14,387 bases of DNA from an uncultured Bacteroides sp. (GTDB lineage: Bacteria > Bacteroidota > Bacteroidia > Bacteroidales > Bacteroidaceae). The DNA lies in the NCBI GenBank assembly GCA_959606905.1, contig CAUHML010000075.1, positions 1-14,387 on the forward strand, given 5' to 3'. The translations under genes were made by a program, and so were the position numbers. The stretch's first letter is position 1, and each line of letters begins with the position of its first letter. The notes beneath the pieces were generated by a model, which did not search any database, was not told the origin of the DNA, and worked only from the letters and a program-made list of their open reading frames with translations. Shown here one piece after another: positions 1-7,116 of this stretch.

Positions 1-44
1 TATAACTTTTTATGTTATTTAGCATAAAAACGAACTTTTTTCTC

Positions 45-52
45 TACTTTTG
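45..52 (+). promoter_or_regulatory. Bacteroides-type -7 element for serB
   Basis: TACTTTTG matches the TAnnTTTG consensus and lies 21 bp before the serB ATG, giving an inferred leader of about 15-20 nt. I see no clear TTTG at the expected -33 distance. No Shine-Dalgarno-like purine box precedes the start, which is normal for this phylum. Confidence 0.6.
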
Positions 53-73
53 CAGGATTAAAGTCTATTTCTT

Positions 74-1303
74 ATGCAACCATCAAATACTGAATTAATT
101 CTGATTCGAGTTACTGGCGAAGATCGCCCGGGACTGACCTCATCCGTGACTGAAATACTTGCCAAATATGATGCTACCATTCTCGACATCGGTCAGGCGG
201 ATATTCATAACACATTGTCATTGGGTATCCTTTTCAAAAGTGAAGAAAGACATTCCGGGTTCATCATGAAAGAACTGTTGTTTAAAGCTTCTTCATTGGG
301 AGTCACGATTCGGTTTGAGCCAATCACGACCGAACAGTATGAGAATTGGGTAGGTATGCAAGGTAAAAACCGCTATATCCTGACTGTGTTGGGGCGCAAG
401 CTTTCTGCGCTGCAACTATCCGCAGCTACCAAGATATTGGCCGAGCAAGGTATGAACATTGATGCTATCAAGCGTCTGACAGGTCGTATCCCATTAGATG
501 AAGACAAGACAGACACACGTACCCGTGCCTGTATCGAATTTTCCGTGAGAGGGACTCCCAAAGACCGAGTTGCTATGCAGGAAGGATTAATGAAACTGGC
601 AAGCGAACTGGAAATGGACTTTTCTTTCCAACAAGATAATATGTACCGCCGTATGCGCCGCCTAATTTGTTTCGATATGGATTCTACATTGATTGAAACA
701 GAAGTTATTGATGAATTGGCTATCCGTGCCGGTGTAGGTGATCAGGTTAAAGCTATTACAGAAAGTGCCATGCGGGGAGAAATAGACTTCACGGAAAGCT
801 TTACGCGTCGTGTAGCACTCTTAAAAGGACTGGACGAGTCTGTGATGCAGGAGATTGCAGAAAGTCTGCCTATTACAGAAGGTGTGGACCGATTGATGTA
901 TGTACTGAAGAAATATGGTTATAAAATTGCTATCCTTTCCGGAGGGTTTACTTATTTCGGTCAATACCTGCAAAAGAAATACGGCATCGACTATGTATAT
1001 GCAAATGAGTTGGAAATTGTTGACGGGAAACTGACCGGACGTTATCTGGGAGACGTGGTAGACGGGAAGCGGAAAGCTGAACTACTCCGATTGATAGCTC
1101 AGGTTGAGAAAGTGGATATTGCACAGACAATTGCTGTAGGAGACGGTGCAAACGATCTGCCGATGTTAGGAATTGCCGGACTCGGCATTGCATTTCATGC
1201 CAAACCCAAAGTTGTGGCAAATGCCAAGCAATCCATTAACACTATCGGACTTGATGGAGTACTCTATTTCCTAGGGTTCAAAGATTCTTATTTGAATATG
1301 TAA
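74..1303 (+). CDS. serB: Phosphoserine phosphatase SerB with two N-terminal ACT domains
   Basis: Cytosolic HAD-superfamily enzyme that hydrolyses O-phospho-L-serine to L-serine, the last step of the phosphorylated serine pathway. An ACT-like region covers about residues 8-80 (RVTGEDRPGLTSSVTEIL at its start) and a second covers about 100-185. The catalytic HAD domain fills 195-405. Its motif I is DMDST with D201 as nucleophile and D203 as general acid/base. S289 in LSGGF is motif II, and GDGAND at 356-361 is the Mg2+-binding motif. The 409-residue length and double-ACT layout match long SerB proteins such as mycobacterial SerB2, where the ACT domains mediate serine feedback; that feedback is only inferred here. 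The ATG at 74 is preferred because the first ACT strand starts directly after it and a promoter lies just upstream. No other serine-pathway gene is in the window. Confidence 0.96.
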   Translation: MQPSNTELILIRVTGEDRPGLTSSVTEILAKYDATILDIGQADIHNTLSLGILFKSEERHSGFIMKELLFKASSLGVTIRFEPITTEQYENWVGMQGKNRYILTVLGRKLSALQLSAATKILAEQGMNIDAIKRLTGRIPLDEDKTDTRTRACIEFSVRGTPKDRVAMQEGLMKLASELEMDFSFQQDNMYRRMRRLICFDMDSTLIETEVIDELAIRAGVGDQVKAITESAMRGEIDFTESFTRRVALLKGLDESVMQEIAESLPITEGVDRLMYVLKKYGYKIAILSGGFTYFGQYLQKKYGIDYVYANELEIVDGKLTGRYLGDVVDGKRKAELLRLIAQVEKVDIAQTIAVGDGANDLPMLGIAGLGIAFHAKPKVVANAKQSINTIGLDGVLYFLGFKDSYLNM

Positions 1304-1322
1304 TTGAGAGAGAAAAATAGTT

Positions 1323-1330
1323 TATCTTTG
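1323..1330 (+). promoter_or_regulatory. -7 element for the DEAD-box helicase gene
   Basis: TATCTTTG fits TAnnTTTG and sits 20 bp before the helicase ATG, in the 47-bp gap after serB. A TTG at 1304-1306 is a possible but closely spaced (16 bp) -33 box. The helicase can therefore be transcribed independently of serB, although read-through from serB is also possible because no terminator hairpin is visible. Confidence 0.55.
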
Positions 1331-1350
1331 CTAACAAATAAATTGAAAGA

Positions 1351-2613
1351 ATGAAGTTTTCCGAACTGCAACTTAATGCAAATGTGCTTGAGGCGCTCGA
1401 TGCCATGCGATTTGACGAATGTACACCTATACAGGAACAAGCAATTCCAATCATACTTGAGGGTAAAGACTTGATAGCAGTGGCACAGACAGGTACAGGT
1501 AAGACGGCAGCATTTCTGCTTCCCGTACTGAATAAACTATCCGAAGGTAAACATCCGGAGGATGCGATTAATTGTGTTATCATGTCTCCTACCCGGGAAT
1601 TAGCGCAACAAATCGACCAGCAAATGGAAGGTTTCTCCTATTTTATGCCTGCATCAAGTGTGGCGGTATATGGTGGAAACGACGGTATCCTGTTCGAACA
1701 ACAGAAAAAAGGGCTTACATTAGGAGCTGACGTAGTTATTGCTACTCCCGGACGTTTAATCGCTCATTTAAGTCTTGGATATGTAGATCTTTCCAAGGTT
1801 TCTTATTTTATATTGGACGAAGCGGACCGTATGCTCGATATGGGATTTTATGATGATATTATGCAGATAGTGAAATACTTGCCGAAAGAACGGCAGACTA
1901 TCATGTTTTCTGCGACAATGCCTGCCAAGATCCAGCAGTTAGCAAATACCATCCTGAATAATCCATCGGAAATAAAACTTGCAGTTTCAAGGCCTGCCGA
2001 TAAAATTATCCAGGCTGCCTATGTTTGCTACGAGAATCAAAAGTTGGGAATTATACGTAACCTTTTTATGGATGAAGTTCCCGAACGTGTTATTATCTTC
2101 GCGTCTTCTAAAATCAAGGTTAAGGAAGTGACAAAAGCCTTGAAATCAATGAAGCTGAATGTAGGAGAAATGCACTCGGATCTTGAACAAGGCCAACGAG
2201 AAGCAGTTATGCATGATTTCAAAGCCGGAAGAATTAATATATTAGTAGCTACGGATATCGTGGCACGCGGCATTGACATTGACGATATCCGCCTGGTTAT
2301 CAACTTTGACGTTCCTCATGATAGTGAAGATTATGTGCACCGTATCGGACGTACGGCACGGGCCAACAACGATGGGGTTGCACTTACATTTGTCAGTGAA
2401 AAAGAGCAGAGTAACTTTAAAAGTATAGAGAACTTCCTTGAAAAAGAAATCTATAAAATTCCTATTCCAACAGAATTAGGTGAAGCTCCCGAATATAAGC
2501 CACGTTCTTTTAGTAATAAGGGCGGCAACTATTCAAAGAGAAGAAACTTCAAAGGAAAAAGAAACAATGGAGGAGGAAAAGGGAACAACCGTCCCTCTCC
2601 CAGGCAGAACTAA
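1351..2613 (+). CDS. DEAD-box ATP-dependent RNA helicase (RhlE/DeaD-like)
   Basis: ATP-dependent RNA-unwinding protein of superfamily 2, presumably acting in ribosome assembly, RNA decay or cold adaptation. The full motif set is present in order: Q motif around F21-Q28 (TPIQ), Walker A AQTGTGKT at 45-52, PTRELA at 80-85, TPGR at 132-135, DEAD at 156-159, SAT at 187-189, the second-domain ATDIVARGID at 300-309, and HRIGRTAR at 330-337. Residues from about 380 to 420 form a low-complexity tail rich in Lys, Arg, Asn and Gly, typical of accessory RNA-binding tails. The core is RhlE-like, but subfamily assignment (RhlE, DeaD or CshA) cannot be settled by eye, so no symbol is given. The stop codon lies 4 bp from the stop of the convergent lipoprotein gene. 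Confidence 0.95.
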   Translation: MKFSELQLNANVLEALDAMRFDECTPIQEQAIPIILEGKDLIAVAQTGTGKTAAFLLPVLNKLSEGKHPEDAINCVIMSPTRELAQQIDQQMEGFSYFMPASSVAVYGGNDGILFEQQKKGLTLGADVVIATPGRLIAHLSLGYVDLSKVSYFILDEADRMLDMGFYDDIMQIVKYLPKERQTIMFSATMPAKIQQLANTILNNPSEIKLAVSRPADKIIQAAYVCYENQKLGIIRNLFMDEVPERVIIFASSKIKVKEVTKALKSMKLNVGEMHSDLEQGQREAVMHDFKAGRINILVATDIVARGIDIDDIRLVINFDVPHDSEDYVHRIGRTARANNDGVALTFVSEKEQSNFKSIENFLEKEIYKIPIPTELGEAPEYKPRSFSNKGGNYSKRRNFKGKRNNGGGKGNNRPSPRQN

Positions 2614-2617
2614 ATCT

Positions 2618-3415
2618 TTATTTGGTTGAAGCAATAGTCAGAGTACCGTCAAAACTGATTTCCAACTCTGCTATACTATATACAGAACTCTCCGGAATGG
2701 CTAAAATGGCTTGATAATGAAAACCATTCCGGTCTACTTTTAAAAACTTGGTATCAGATAAAATAGCCTGTACCAAGAAATCTTCGGGCACAACCTTATC
2801 AAACATTTGCTTCGTTATATCACTGGCAAATAAACTTTTCTTGCCTTCATAGACACAAATGTGCATCACATTGTCGTAATACACATTGTCCATGCTAATC
2901 CCGTCTTCAGAATAAGTTGTTTTGATAACTTTCATCTTGGAAGGATTAATATATACATAAGCACGATAACGAGCGCCATTATAAGTCACTACACTATCGC
3001 GTTTGGTTACTTCAGTATAGGTGGGAATAACCACTTCCTCACGGACAAAAGACAATGAATCATTAAAGTCCTCCGACTTATGCAGCTTGATGATATTATC
3101 CGTTATGGAATGAAACCAGAATATATGTTCTGCCTGCTTATCAATCTTATAATAAGTCGTATCATTCCCATAAGTATAAAGAGTGTCCCGTATAATTTTA
3201 AAAGCAATTGGAGCACTTTGCGAGTCTGCATAGAAAATTGTGTCTCCTTCTACGCGCATCAACGGGCTCTCCGTTTCATCATCCAGCCAAATCCCCTGCA
3301 ACATTTCCTTGGCATTCGAATCTTCCTTCTCCTCCTCGGAAAAATACGAATTCTTATTGCCGGTACATGCCATAAGAAAGATAGCTATTAACGATATTGC
3401 CACATACTTTATCAT
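2618..3415 (-). CDS. Uncharacterised acidic lipoprotein, possibly DUF4738-like
   Basis: Predicted exported lipoprotein of 265 residues from the ATG at 3415. The N terminus MIKYVAISLIAIFLMAC is a short type II signal peptide, with lipobox LMAC and C17 as the lipidated residue. The next residues (TGNKNSYFSEEEKEDS) are polar and acidic, as is common for surface lipoproteins in this phylum. The mature part reads as alternating beta strands with many Asp, Ser, Thr and Tyr, and I see no catalytic motif. A longer reading frame exists from a TTG at 3424, but the in-frame ATG gives a better signal peptide. The gene follows ugd by 36 bp on the same strand, so co-transcription with rfbC-ugd is likely, with a possible internal promoter at 3433-3440. 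The DUF4738 assignment is from memory of family appearance and is tentative. Function is unknown. Confidence 0.85.
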   Translation of the reverse strand: MIKYVAISLIAIFLMACTGNKNSYFSEEEKEDSNAKEMLQGIWLDDETESPLMRVEGDTIFYADSQSAPIAFKIIRDTLYTYGNDTTYYKIDKQAEHIFWFHSITDNIIKLHKSEDFNDSLSFVREEVVIPTYTEVTKRDSVVTYNGARYRAYVYINPSKMKVIKTTYSEDGISMDNVYYDNVMHICVYEGKKSLFASDITKQMFDKVVPEDFLVQAILSDTKFLKVDRNGFHYQAILAIPESSVYSIAELEISFDGTLTIASTK

Positions 3416-3432
3416 TTGTCTCAATTTTGTAG

Positions 3433-3440
3433 TAAAGATA
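3433..3440 (-). promoter_or_regulatory. Possible internal promoter for the lipoprotein gene
   Basis: Read on the minus strand, 3440 to 3433 is TATCTTTA, one base off TAnnTTTG. A TTG at 3462-3460 lies 19 bp upstream, at the right -33 distance but inside the end of ugd. It would give a leader of about 15 nt to the ATG at 3415. The mismatch in the usually conserved last G keeps this uncertain. Confidence 0.33.
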
Positions 3441-3451
3441 CTCTTATTATC

Positions 3452-4765
3452 TTATTTACCAATACATGAGTAAACGAATCCAAGTTCTTCCATTTCTTTT
3501 TTATCATATATATTACGACCGTCCAACACAATCTGTTGTGCCATTGTTTTTCTGATAACCGCCCATGAAGGCAAACGGAACTCTTTCCATTCAGTCACCA
3601 ACATCAAAGCATCAGCGTCAAGTACTGCATCATACATATCGCAAGCATAATAAACTGAATCTCCAATCCGACGTTTACATTCTTGCATGGCAGCAGGGTC
3701 GTATGCACGTATCTGACAACCGGCTTTCAGCAGCTTATCAATCAATACCAATGCCGGGGCTTCGCGCATATCATCCGTTTCCGGTTTAAAAGCCAATCCC
3801 CATAAAGCAATGGTCTTATCCTTTAAGTTGTCATTAAATTGTTTTACTAATTTATCAAACAGCACACTTTTCTGAAGTTCATTTACTTCTTCCACGGCAC
3901 GAAGTACCTGCATCGGATATCCGTTTAGTTCCGCCGTTTTAATCAAAGCTTTTACATCTTTAGGAAAACATGAACCACCATATCCGATGCCCGGATATAA
4001 GAACTTACGCCCAATACGAGTATCGGAACCAATTCCGCTACGTACCATATTTACGTCTGCGCCAACCAGCTCACACAGGTTTGCGATGTCATTCATAAAA
4101 CTGATACGGGTTGCAAGCATTGAATTCGCCGCATATTTAGTCATTTCCGCAGAAGGAATATCCATGAAAATCACACGGAAATTATTTAATAAAAATGGCT
4201 TATACAATTTAGACATCAACTTCTCTGCACGGGCTGACTCCACTCCGACCACTACACGGTCCGGACTCATGAAGTCACTGATTGCATTTCCTTCTTTTAG
4301 GAACTCCGGATTAGAAGCAACATCGAAATCTATTTTAACTCCTCTCTTATCCAATTCTTCCTGGATAACAGCGCGGACTTTTGGGGCAGTTCCTACTGGA
4401 ACAGTACTCTTTGTTACTACCAATTTATATTGTTTCATATTGCGGCCAATGGTACGGGCAACTTCCAGTACGTATTTCAGGTCAGCACTTCCGTCCTCGT
4501 CCGGAGGTGTACCAACAGCACTGAATATAACTTCCACATCATCCAGACAACTTTCGAGTGATGTAGTAAACTTCAACCTTTTTGCTTTCATGTTACGAAG
4601 TACCATTTCTTCCAATCCGTTTTCATAAATTGGAATAATCCCCTTCTGCAAAGATTCTATTTTCTCACTATTTGTATCAACGCATGTTACGTCTACACCG
4701 ATTTCAGCGAAACATGTACCCGACACTAAGCCGACATATCCTGTTCCCACAATTGCAATTTTCAT
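3452..4765 (-). CDS. ugd: UDP-glucose 6-dehydrogenase
   Basis: Cytosolic NAD-dependent enzyme that oxidises UDP-glucose twice to UDP-glucuronate, a precursor for capsule, exopolysaccharide and other glycans. The N-terminal Rossmann fold opens with MKIAIVGTGYVGLV (GxGxxG at 7-12) and D30 follows the second strand. NPEFLKEG at 152-159, K210 in EMTKYAANS, and GGSCFPKDV at 263-271 with catalytic C266 are the diagnostic active-site blocks. The C-terminal UDP-binding domain contains ALWGLAFKPETDDMREAP. The 437-residue length is normal. GDP-mannose dehydrogenase shares the fold, but the block sequences fit Ugd best. It lies 24 bp downstream of rfbC on the same strand with no promoter in the gap, so the two are probably one transcript. 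Confidence 0.95.
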   Translation of the reverse strand: MKIAIVGTGYVGLVSGTCFAEIGVDVTCVDTNSEKIESLQKGIIPIYENGLEEMVLRNMKAKRLKFTTSLESCLDDVEVIFSAVGTPPDEDGSADLKYVLEVARTIGRNMKQYKLVVTKSTVPVGTAPKVRAVIQEELDKRGVKIDFDVASNPEFLKEGNAISDFMSPDRVVVGVESARAEKLMSKLYKPFLLNNFRVIFMDIPSAEMTKYAANSMLATRISFMNDIANLCELVGADVNMVRSGIGSDTRIGRKFLYPGIGYGGSCFPKDVKALIKTAELNGYPMQVLRAVEEVNELQKSVLFDKLVKQFNDNLKDKTIALWGLAFKPETDDMREAPALVLIDKLLKAGCQIRAYDPAAMQECKRRIGDSVYYACDMYDAVLDADALMLVTEWKEFRLPSWAVIRKTMAQQIVLDGRNIYDKKEMEELGFVYSCIGK

Positions 4766-4789
4766 ACTTATCTATTGTTTGTTAGTCGT

Positions 4790-5338
4790 TTATTCAAAAT
4801 ATACGGCGTCCTTAAAGGCAGTCCCTTCTCTGTCTTTAGAGGATAATAACATTTGTGTTTCCGACAGTGGCCAATCTATTCCCAATGTTTTGTCATTGAA
4901 TAGAATAGAAGCTTCTGCTTGAGGAGCATATTTATTATCTACTTTATATGTGAAAATAGCTTCCTCGCTCAATACGGCAAAACCATGGGCAAAACCACGG
5001 GGAATAAAAAACTGTCTCTTGTTTTCTTCACTAAGCAGTACACTTACATACTTTCCGAATGTAGGTGACGATTTACGTAAATCGACTGCAACATCTAAAA
5101 CTTCCCCTTTGATGACACGGACCAATTTAGCCTGGCTATATTCACCCTTTTGATAATGCAATCCACGTAAAACCCCAAAAGATGATTTCGATTCATTATC
5201 CTGCACAAAGTTTACAGGACCAATATGAGATTCAAACTCTTCTTTCTTAAAGGCTTCCATAAAATATCCCCTTTCGTCGAAGAATACTTTAGGCTCTATC
5301 AGCCATACTCCGTCTATTTCCGTCTGTATATAGTTCAT
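4790..5338 (-). CDS. rfbC: dTDP-4-dehydrorhamnose 3,5-epimerase (RmlC)
   Basis: Cupin-fold epimerase that inverts C3 and C5 of dTDP-4-keto-6-deoxyglucose, the third step of dTDP-L-rhamnose synthesis. Recognisable blocks are FDERGYFMEAF at 20-30, VLRGLHYQ at 56-63 with catalytic base H61, K72 in the substrate pocket, and the cupin segment FIPRGFAHGFAVLS at 111-124. Y131 and D169 are the expected partners of the catalytic His. At 182 residues it has the family's usual length. It is the first gene of a probable rfbC-ugd-lipoprotein operon. The rfbA, rfbB and rfbD genes are not adjacent, so either they lie elsewhere or this enzyme serves another deoxysugar route; related epimerases of altered specificity cannot be excluded by eye. 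Confidence 0.93.
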   Translation of the reverse strand: MNYIQTEIDGVWLIEPKVFFDERGYFMEAFKKEEFESHIGPVNFVQDNESKSSFGVLRGLHYQKGEYSQAKLVRVIKGEVLDVAVDLRKSSPTFGKYVSVLLSEENKRQFFIPRGFAHGFAVLSEEAIFTYKVDNKYAPQAEASILFNDKTLGIDWPLSETQMLLSSKDREGTAFKDAVYFE

Positions 5339-5364
5339 TGTTAATAGTGCTAAATAAAACGATG

Positions 5365-5372
5365 CAAAAGTA
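5365..5372 (-). promoter_or_regulatory. -7 element for the rfbC-ugd operon
   Basis: On the minus strand 5372 to 5365 reads TACTTTTG, a full match to TAnnTTTG, 26 bp before the rfbC ATG. No convincing -33 TTTG is visible. It is divergent from the promoter of the HU/SPOR gene, whose -7 element lies 43 bp away. Confidence 0.58.
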
Positions 5373-5415
5373 GTGAATTTTTCGTAGTTTTCTGGGATAT
5401 ATTCAATTTATCTCT

Positions 5416-5423
5416 TAATTTTG
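5416..5423 (+). promoter_or_regulatory. -7 element for the HU/SPOR gene, very close to the ATG
   Basis: TAATTTTG fits TAnnTTTG, with a weak TCTG at 5391-5394 (spacing 21) as possible -33 box. Only 5 bp separate its last G from the ATG at 5429. If initiation occurs at the usual few bases downstream, the transcript starts at or within a few bases of the start codon. Confidence 0.55.
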
Positions 5424-5428
5424 CACAC

Positions 5429-6487
5429 ATGATTGAATTGGCACAACATATAGAGGCTTTACTATTGGAGAACGACTGCGTCATCGTTCCGGGATTTGGT
5501 GGATTTGTTGCACACTATGCTCCCGCAACTCATGTAAAAGAAGAAAATCTTTTTTTACCCCCTACCCGTACGATTGGTTTTAATCCTCAATTAAAATTGA
5601 ATGATGGAGTATTGGTACAATCTTATATGTCAGCATACGATACCAGCTTTGCTGATGCAACTCGCATCGTAGAAAAAGAAGTAAGTGCATTTATCGAGAT
5701 TCTCCACGAAGAAGGGAAAGCCCATTTGGAAAATGTTGGTGAGATTCATTATAATATTTATGGAAATTATGAGTTTATACCTTATGATTGTAAGATAACG
5801 ACTCCTTCATTATATGGTTTGGATTCTTTTGAGATACACGAACTTGCTACTTTGCAACAAAAAGAGAAGGTCTTGATACCAGCCAATCTGACTAGAGAGA
5901 AGAAAACTTATGAGATAAGGATCAATCGTGTATATCTCCGTAATGCAGTAGCTATGATTGCTGCTGTCATACTGTTTTTTGCTTTCTCAAACCGGGTAGA
6001 AAATACAGATATTCAGAAAAACAACTATGCGCAATTATTGCCTGGTGAACTTTTTGAGCAAATAGAGAAACAATCGGTTGTAGTAACTCCTGTTTCTGTA
6101 AAGAGTAGGGGTACACAACAACAGGTGCAAAAGACATCTGCTCCCAAAATTACAGTAGATAAAGCTAAAACCTCAAGGCCTATTGCGGTTAAAGAAGTAA
6201 AAGTCAACAAGCAAGAAACAGTTCCTGCTCCTGTCTCTGCTAAATCACAAGCAAATTTCAATCATCCTTTCCATATTATTGTAGCAGGCGGAATCAGCAT
6301 GAAAGATGCAGAAGCTATGGCAAATCAATTAAAGGAAAAAGGATTTGCAGAAGCCAAAGCCCTCAATACGGCAGGCAAGGTACGTGTCAGCATACGCTCA
6401 TTTGATAATCGCGAAGAAGCAACCAAGCAATTGCTAGAGTTGAGAAAAAACGAAACTTATAAGAATGCCTGGTTACTGGCAAAATAA
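5429..6487 (+). CDS. Inner-membrane HU-CCDC81-type protein with C-terminal SPOR domain
   Basis: The N-terminal part (about residues 1-125) begins MIELAQHIEALLLENDCVIV followed by PGFGGFVAHY, the signature of the bacterial HU-CCDC81 clade of the HU/IHF superfamily, probably two HU-like units. A single hydrophobic helix spans about 171-187 (NAVAMIAAVILFFAFSN), preceded by basic residues, so the HU part should be cytoplasmic. Residues 190-278 are a Lys/Pro/Ala/Thr/Gln-rich linker. The C terminus (279-352, HPFHIIVAGG onward) fits a SPOR domain, which in other proteins binds denuded septal peptidoglycan. The domain order therefore suggests a bridge from a cytoplasmic HU-like module, perhaps DNA- or protein-binding, across the inner membrane to periplasmic cell wall. 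This role was proposed for the family by domain analysis and is not shown here. The zinc-ribbon/FHA gene follows after 18 bp. Confidence 0.88.
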   Translation: MIELAQHIEALLLENDCVIVPGFGGFVAHYAPATHVKEENLFLPPTRTIGFNPQLKLNDGVLVQSYMSAYDTSFADATRIVEKEVSAFIEILHEEGKAHLENVGEIHYNIYGNYEFIPYDCKITTPSLYGLDSFEIHELATLQQKEKVLIPANLTREKKTYEIRINRVYLRNAVAMIAAVILFFAFSNRVENTDIQKNNYAQLLPGELFEQIEKQSVVVTPVSVKSRGTQQQVQKTSAPKITVDKAKTSRPIAVKEVKVNKQETVPAPVSAKSQANFNHPFHIIVAGGISMKDAEAMANQLKEKGFAEAKALNTAGKVRVSIRSFDNREEATKQLLELRKNETYKNAWLLAK

Positions 6488-6505
6488 AATCCCACTTTTA
6501 AAAAC

Positions 6506-7036
6506 ATGAAACGAGTTCTTTGTCCTAAATGTGAGAATTACCTTTATTTTGATGAAACTAAGTATAGCGAAGGCCAATCGCTCGTATTTGAGTGTGAGCA
6601 TTGCGGCAAGCAATTTAGTATCCGGTTGGGGAAAAGTAAGGTAAAAGCTCTTAGAAAAGAAGAAAATCTGGAAGAAGAAGCCGAAGTACACAAAGAAGAA
6701 TTCGGATATATCACAGTGATCGAAAATATATTCGGCTTTAAGCAAATATTACCATTGCAGGAAGGTGATAATGTGATAGGGCGTCGTTGTGTAGGAACTG
6801 TCATTAATACCCCTATCGAAAGCGGAGATATGAGTATGGATCGCCGTCACTGTATTATCAACATAAAGCGTAACAAGCAAGGAAAGTTCATTTATACACT
6901 GCGGGACGCTCCGAGCCTTACTGGAACATTTCTCATGAATGAAATTTTGGGAGACAAAGACCGGATACGGATTGAAGATGGTGCTATTGTGACAATTGGT
7001 GCTACTACATTCATTCTCCACACAGCCGAAGAATAA
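6506..7036 (+). CDS. Zinc-ribbon and FHA domain protein
   Basis: A 176-residue soluble protein. The N terminus holds a CxxC-x20-CxxC zinc ribbon (C6, C9, C30, C33) of the short MJ0042-like type. An acidic and lysine-rich linker covers about 42-65. An FHA-like beta sandwich fills about 85-174, recognisable from GRR at 92-94, DRRH at 112-115, the LTGTF turn at 138-142 and the final IGATTFILH strand. FHA domains normally bind phosphothreonine, but two usual ligand residues are replaced here (see findings). It sits 18 bp downstream of the HU/SPOR gene on the same strand with no promoter between, so they are probably co-transcribed and may work together. No kinase or phosphatase is adjacent. Exact role unknown. 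Confidence 0.88.
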   Translation: MKRVLCPKCENYLYFDETKYSEGQSLVFECEHCGKQFSIRLGKSKVKALRKEENLEEEAEVHKEEFGYITVIENIFGFKQILPLQEGDNVIGRRCVGTVINTPIESGDMSMDRRHCIINIKRNKQGKFIYTLRDAPSLTGTFLMNEILGDKDRIRIEDGAIVTIGATTFILHTAEE

Positions 7037-7060
7037 GGAATTGCATTTCAAGACGACAGT

Positions 7061-7107
7061 ATAAAGTCAGCCCCACCATTCTTTCAGAATAGTGGGGCTG
7101 ACTTTAT
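7061..7107. terminator. Bidirectional terminator between the FHA gene and uxaB
   Basis: Two perfect 16-nt arms (7061-7076 and 7092-7107) pair, with a core of CAGCCCCAC against GTGGGGCTG. After one C/A mismatch, a further 5-bp stem (ATTCT at 7078-7082 with AGAAT at 7086-7090) closes on a 3-nt loop. The outer arms carry A on one side and T on the other, so both strands yield a U-rich 3' side. The position between two converging genes fits a shared terminator. Confidence 0.88.
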
Positions 7108-7116
7108 ATAATCCTT

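Noticed and set aside
948..1220. Open frame on the minus strand inside serB
   Set aside because: It is antisense to the catalytic HAD domain of serB and has no promoter or family features.
2571..2599. Weak stem GGGA/TCCC near the helicase stop as a terminator
   Set aside because: The pairing is short and interrupted, lies inside the coding tail, and is not followed by a T run.
3432..3459. Bulged AT-rich hairpin between ugd and the lipoprotein gene
   Set aside because: GTAAA/TTTAC and GATA/TATC can pair around a 3-nt bulge, but the stem is all A/T except two pairs and lacks a T tail, so it is not supported as a terminator.
3987..4628. A 213-codon open frame on the plus strand opposite ugd
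   Set aside because: It lies fully antisense to the well-supported ugd gene, has no recognisable domain and no promoter, and reads as a Ser/Thr/Arg-rich shadow.
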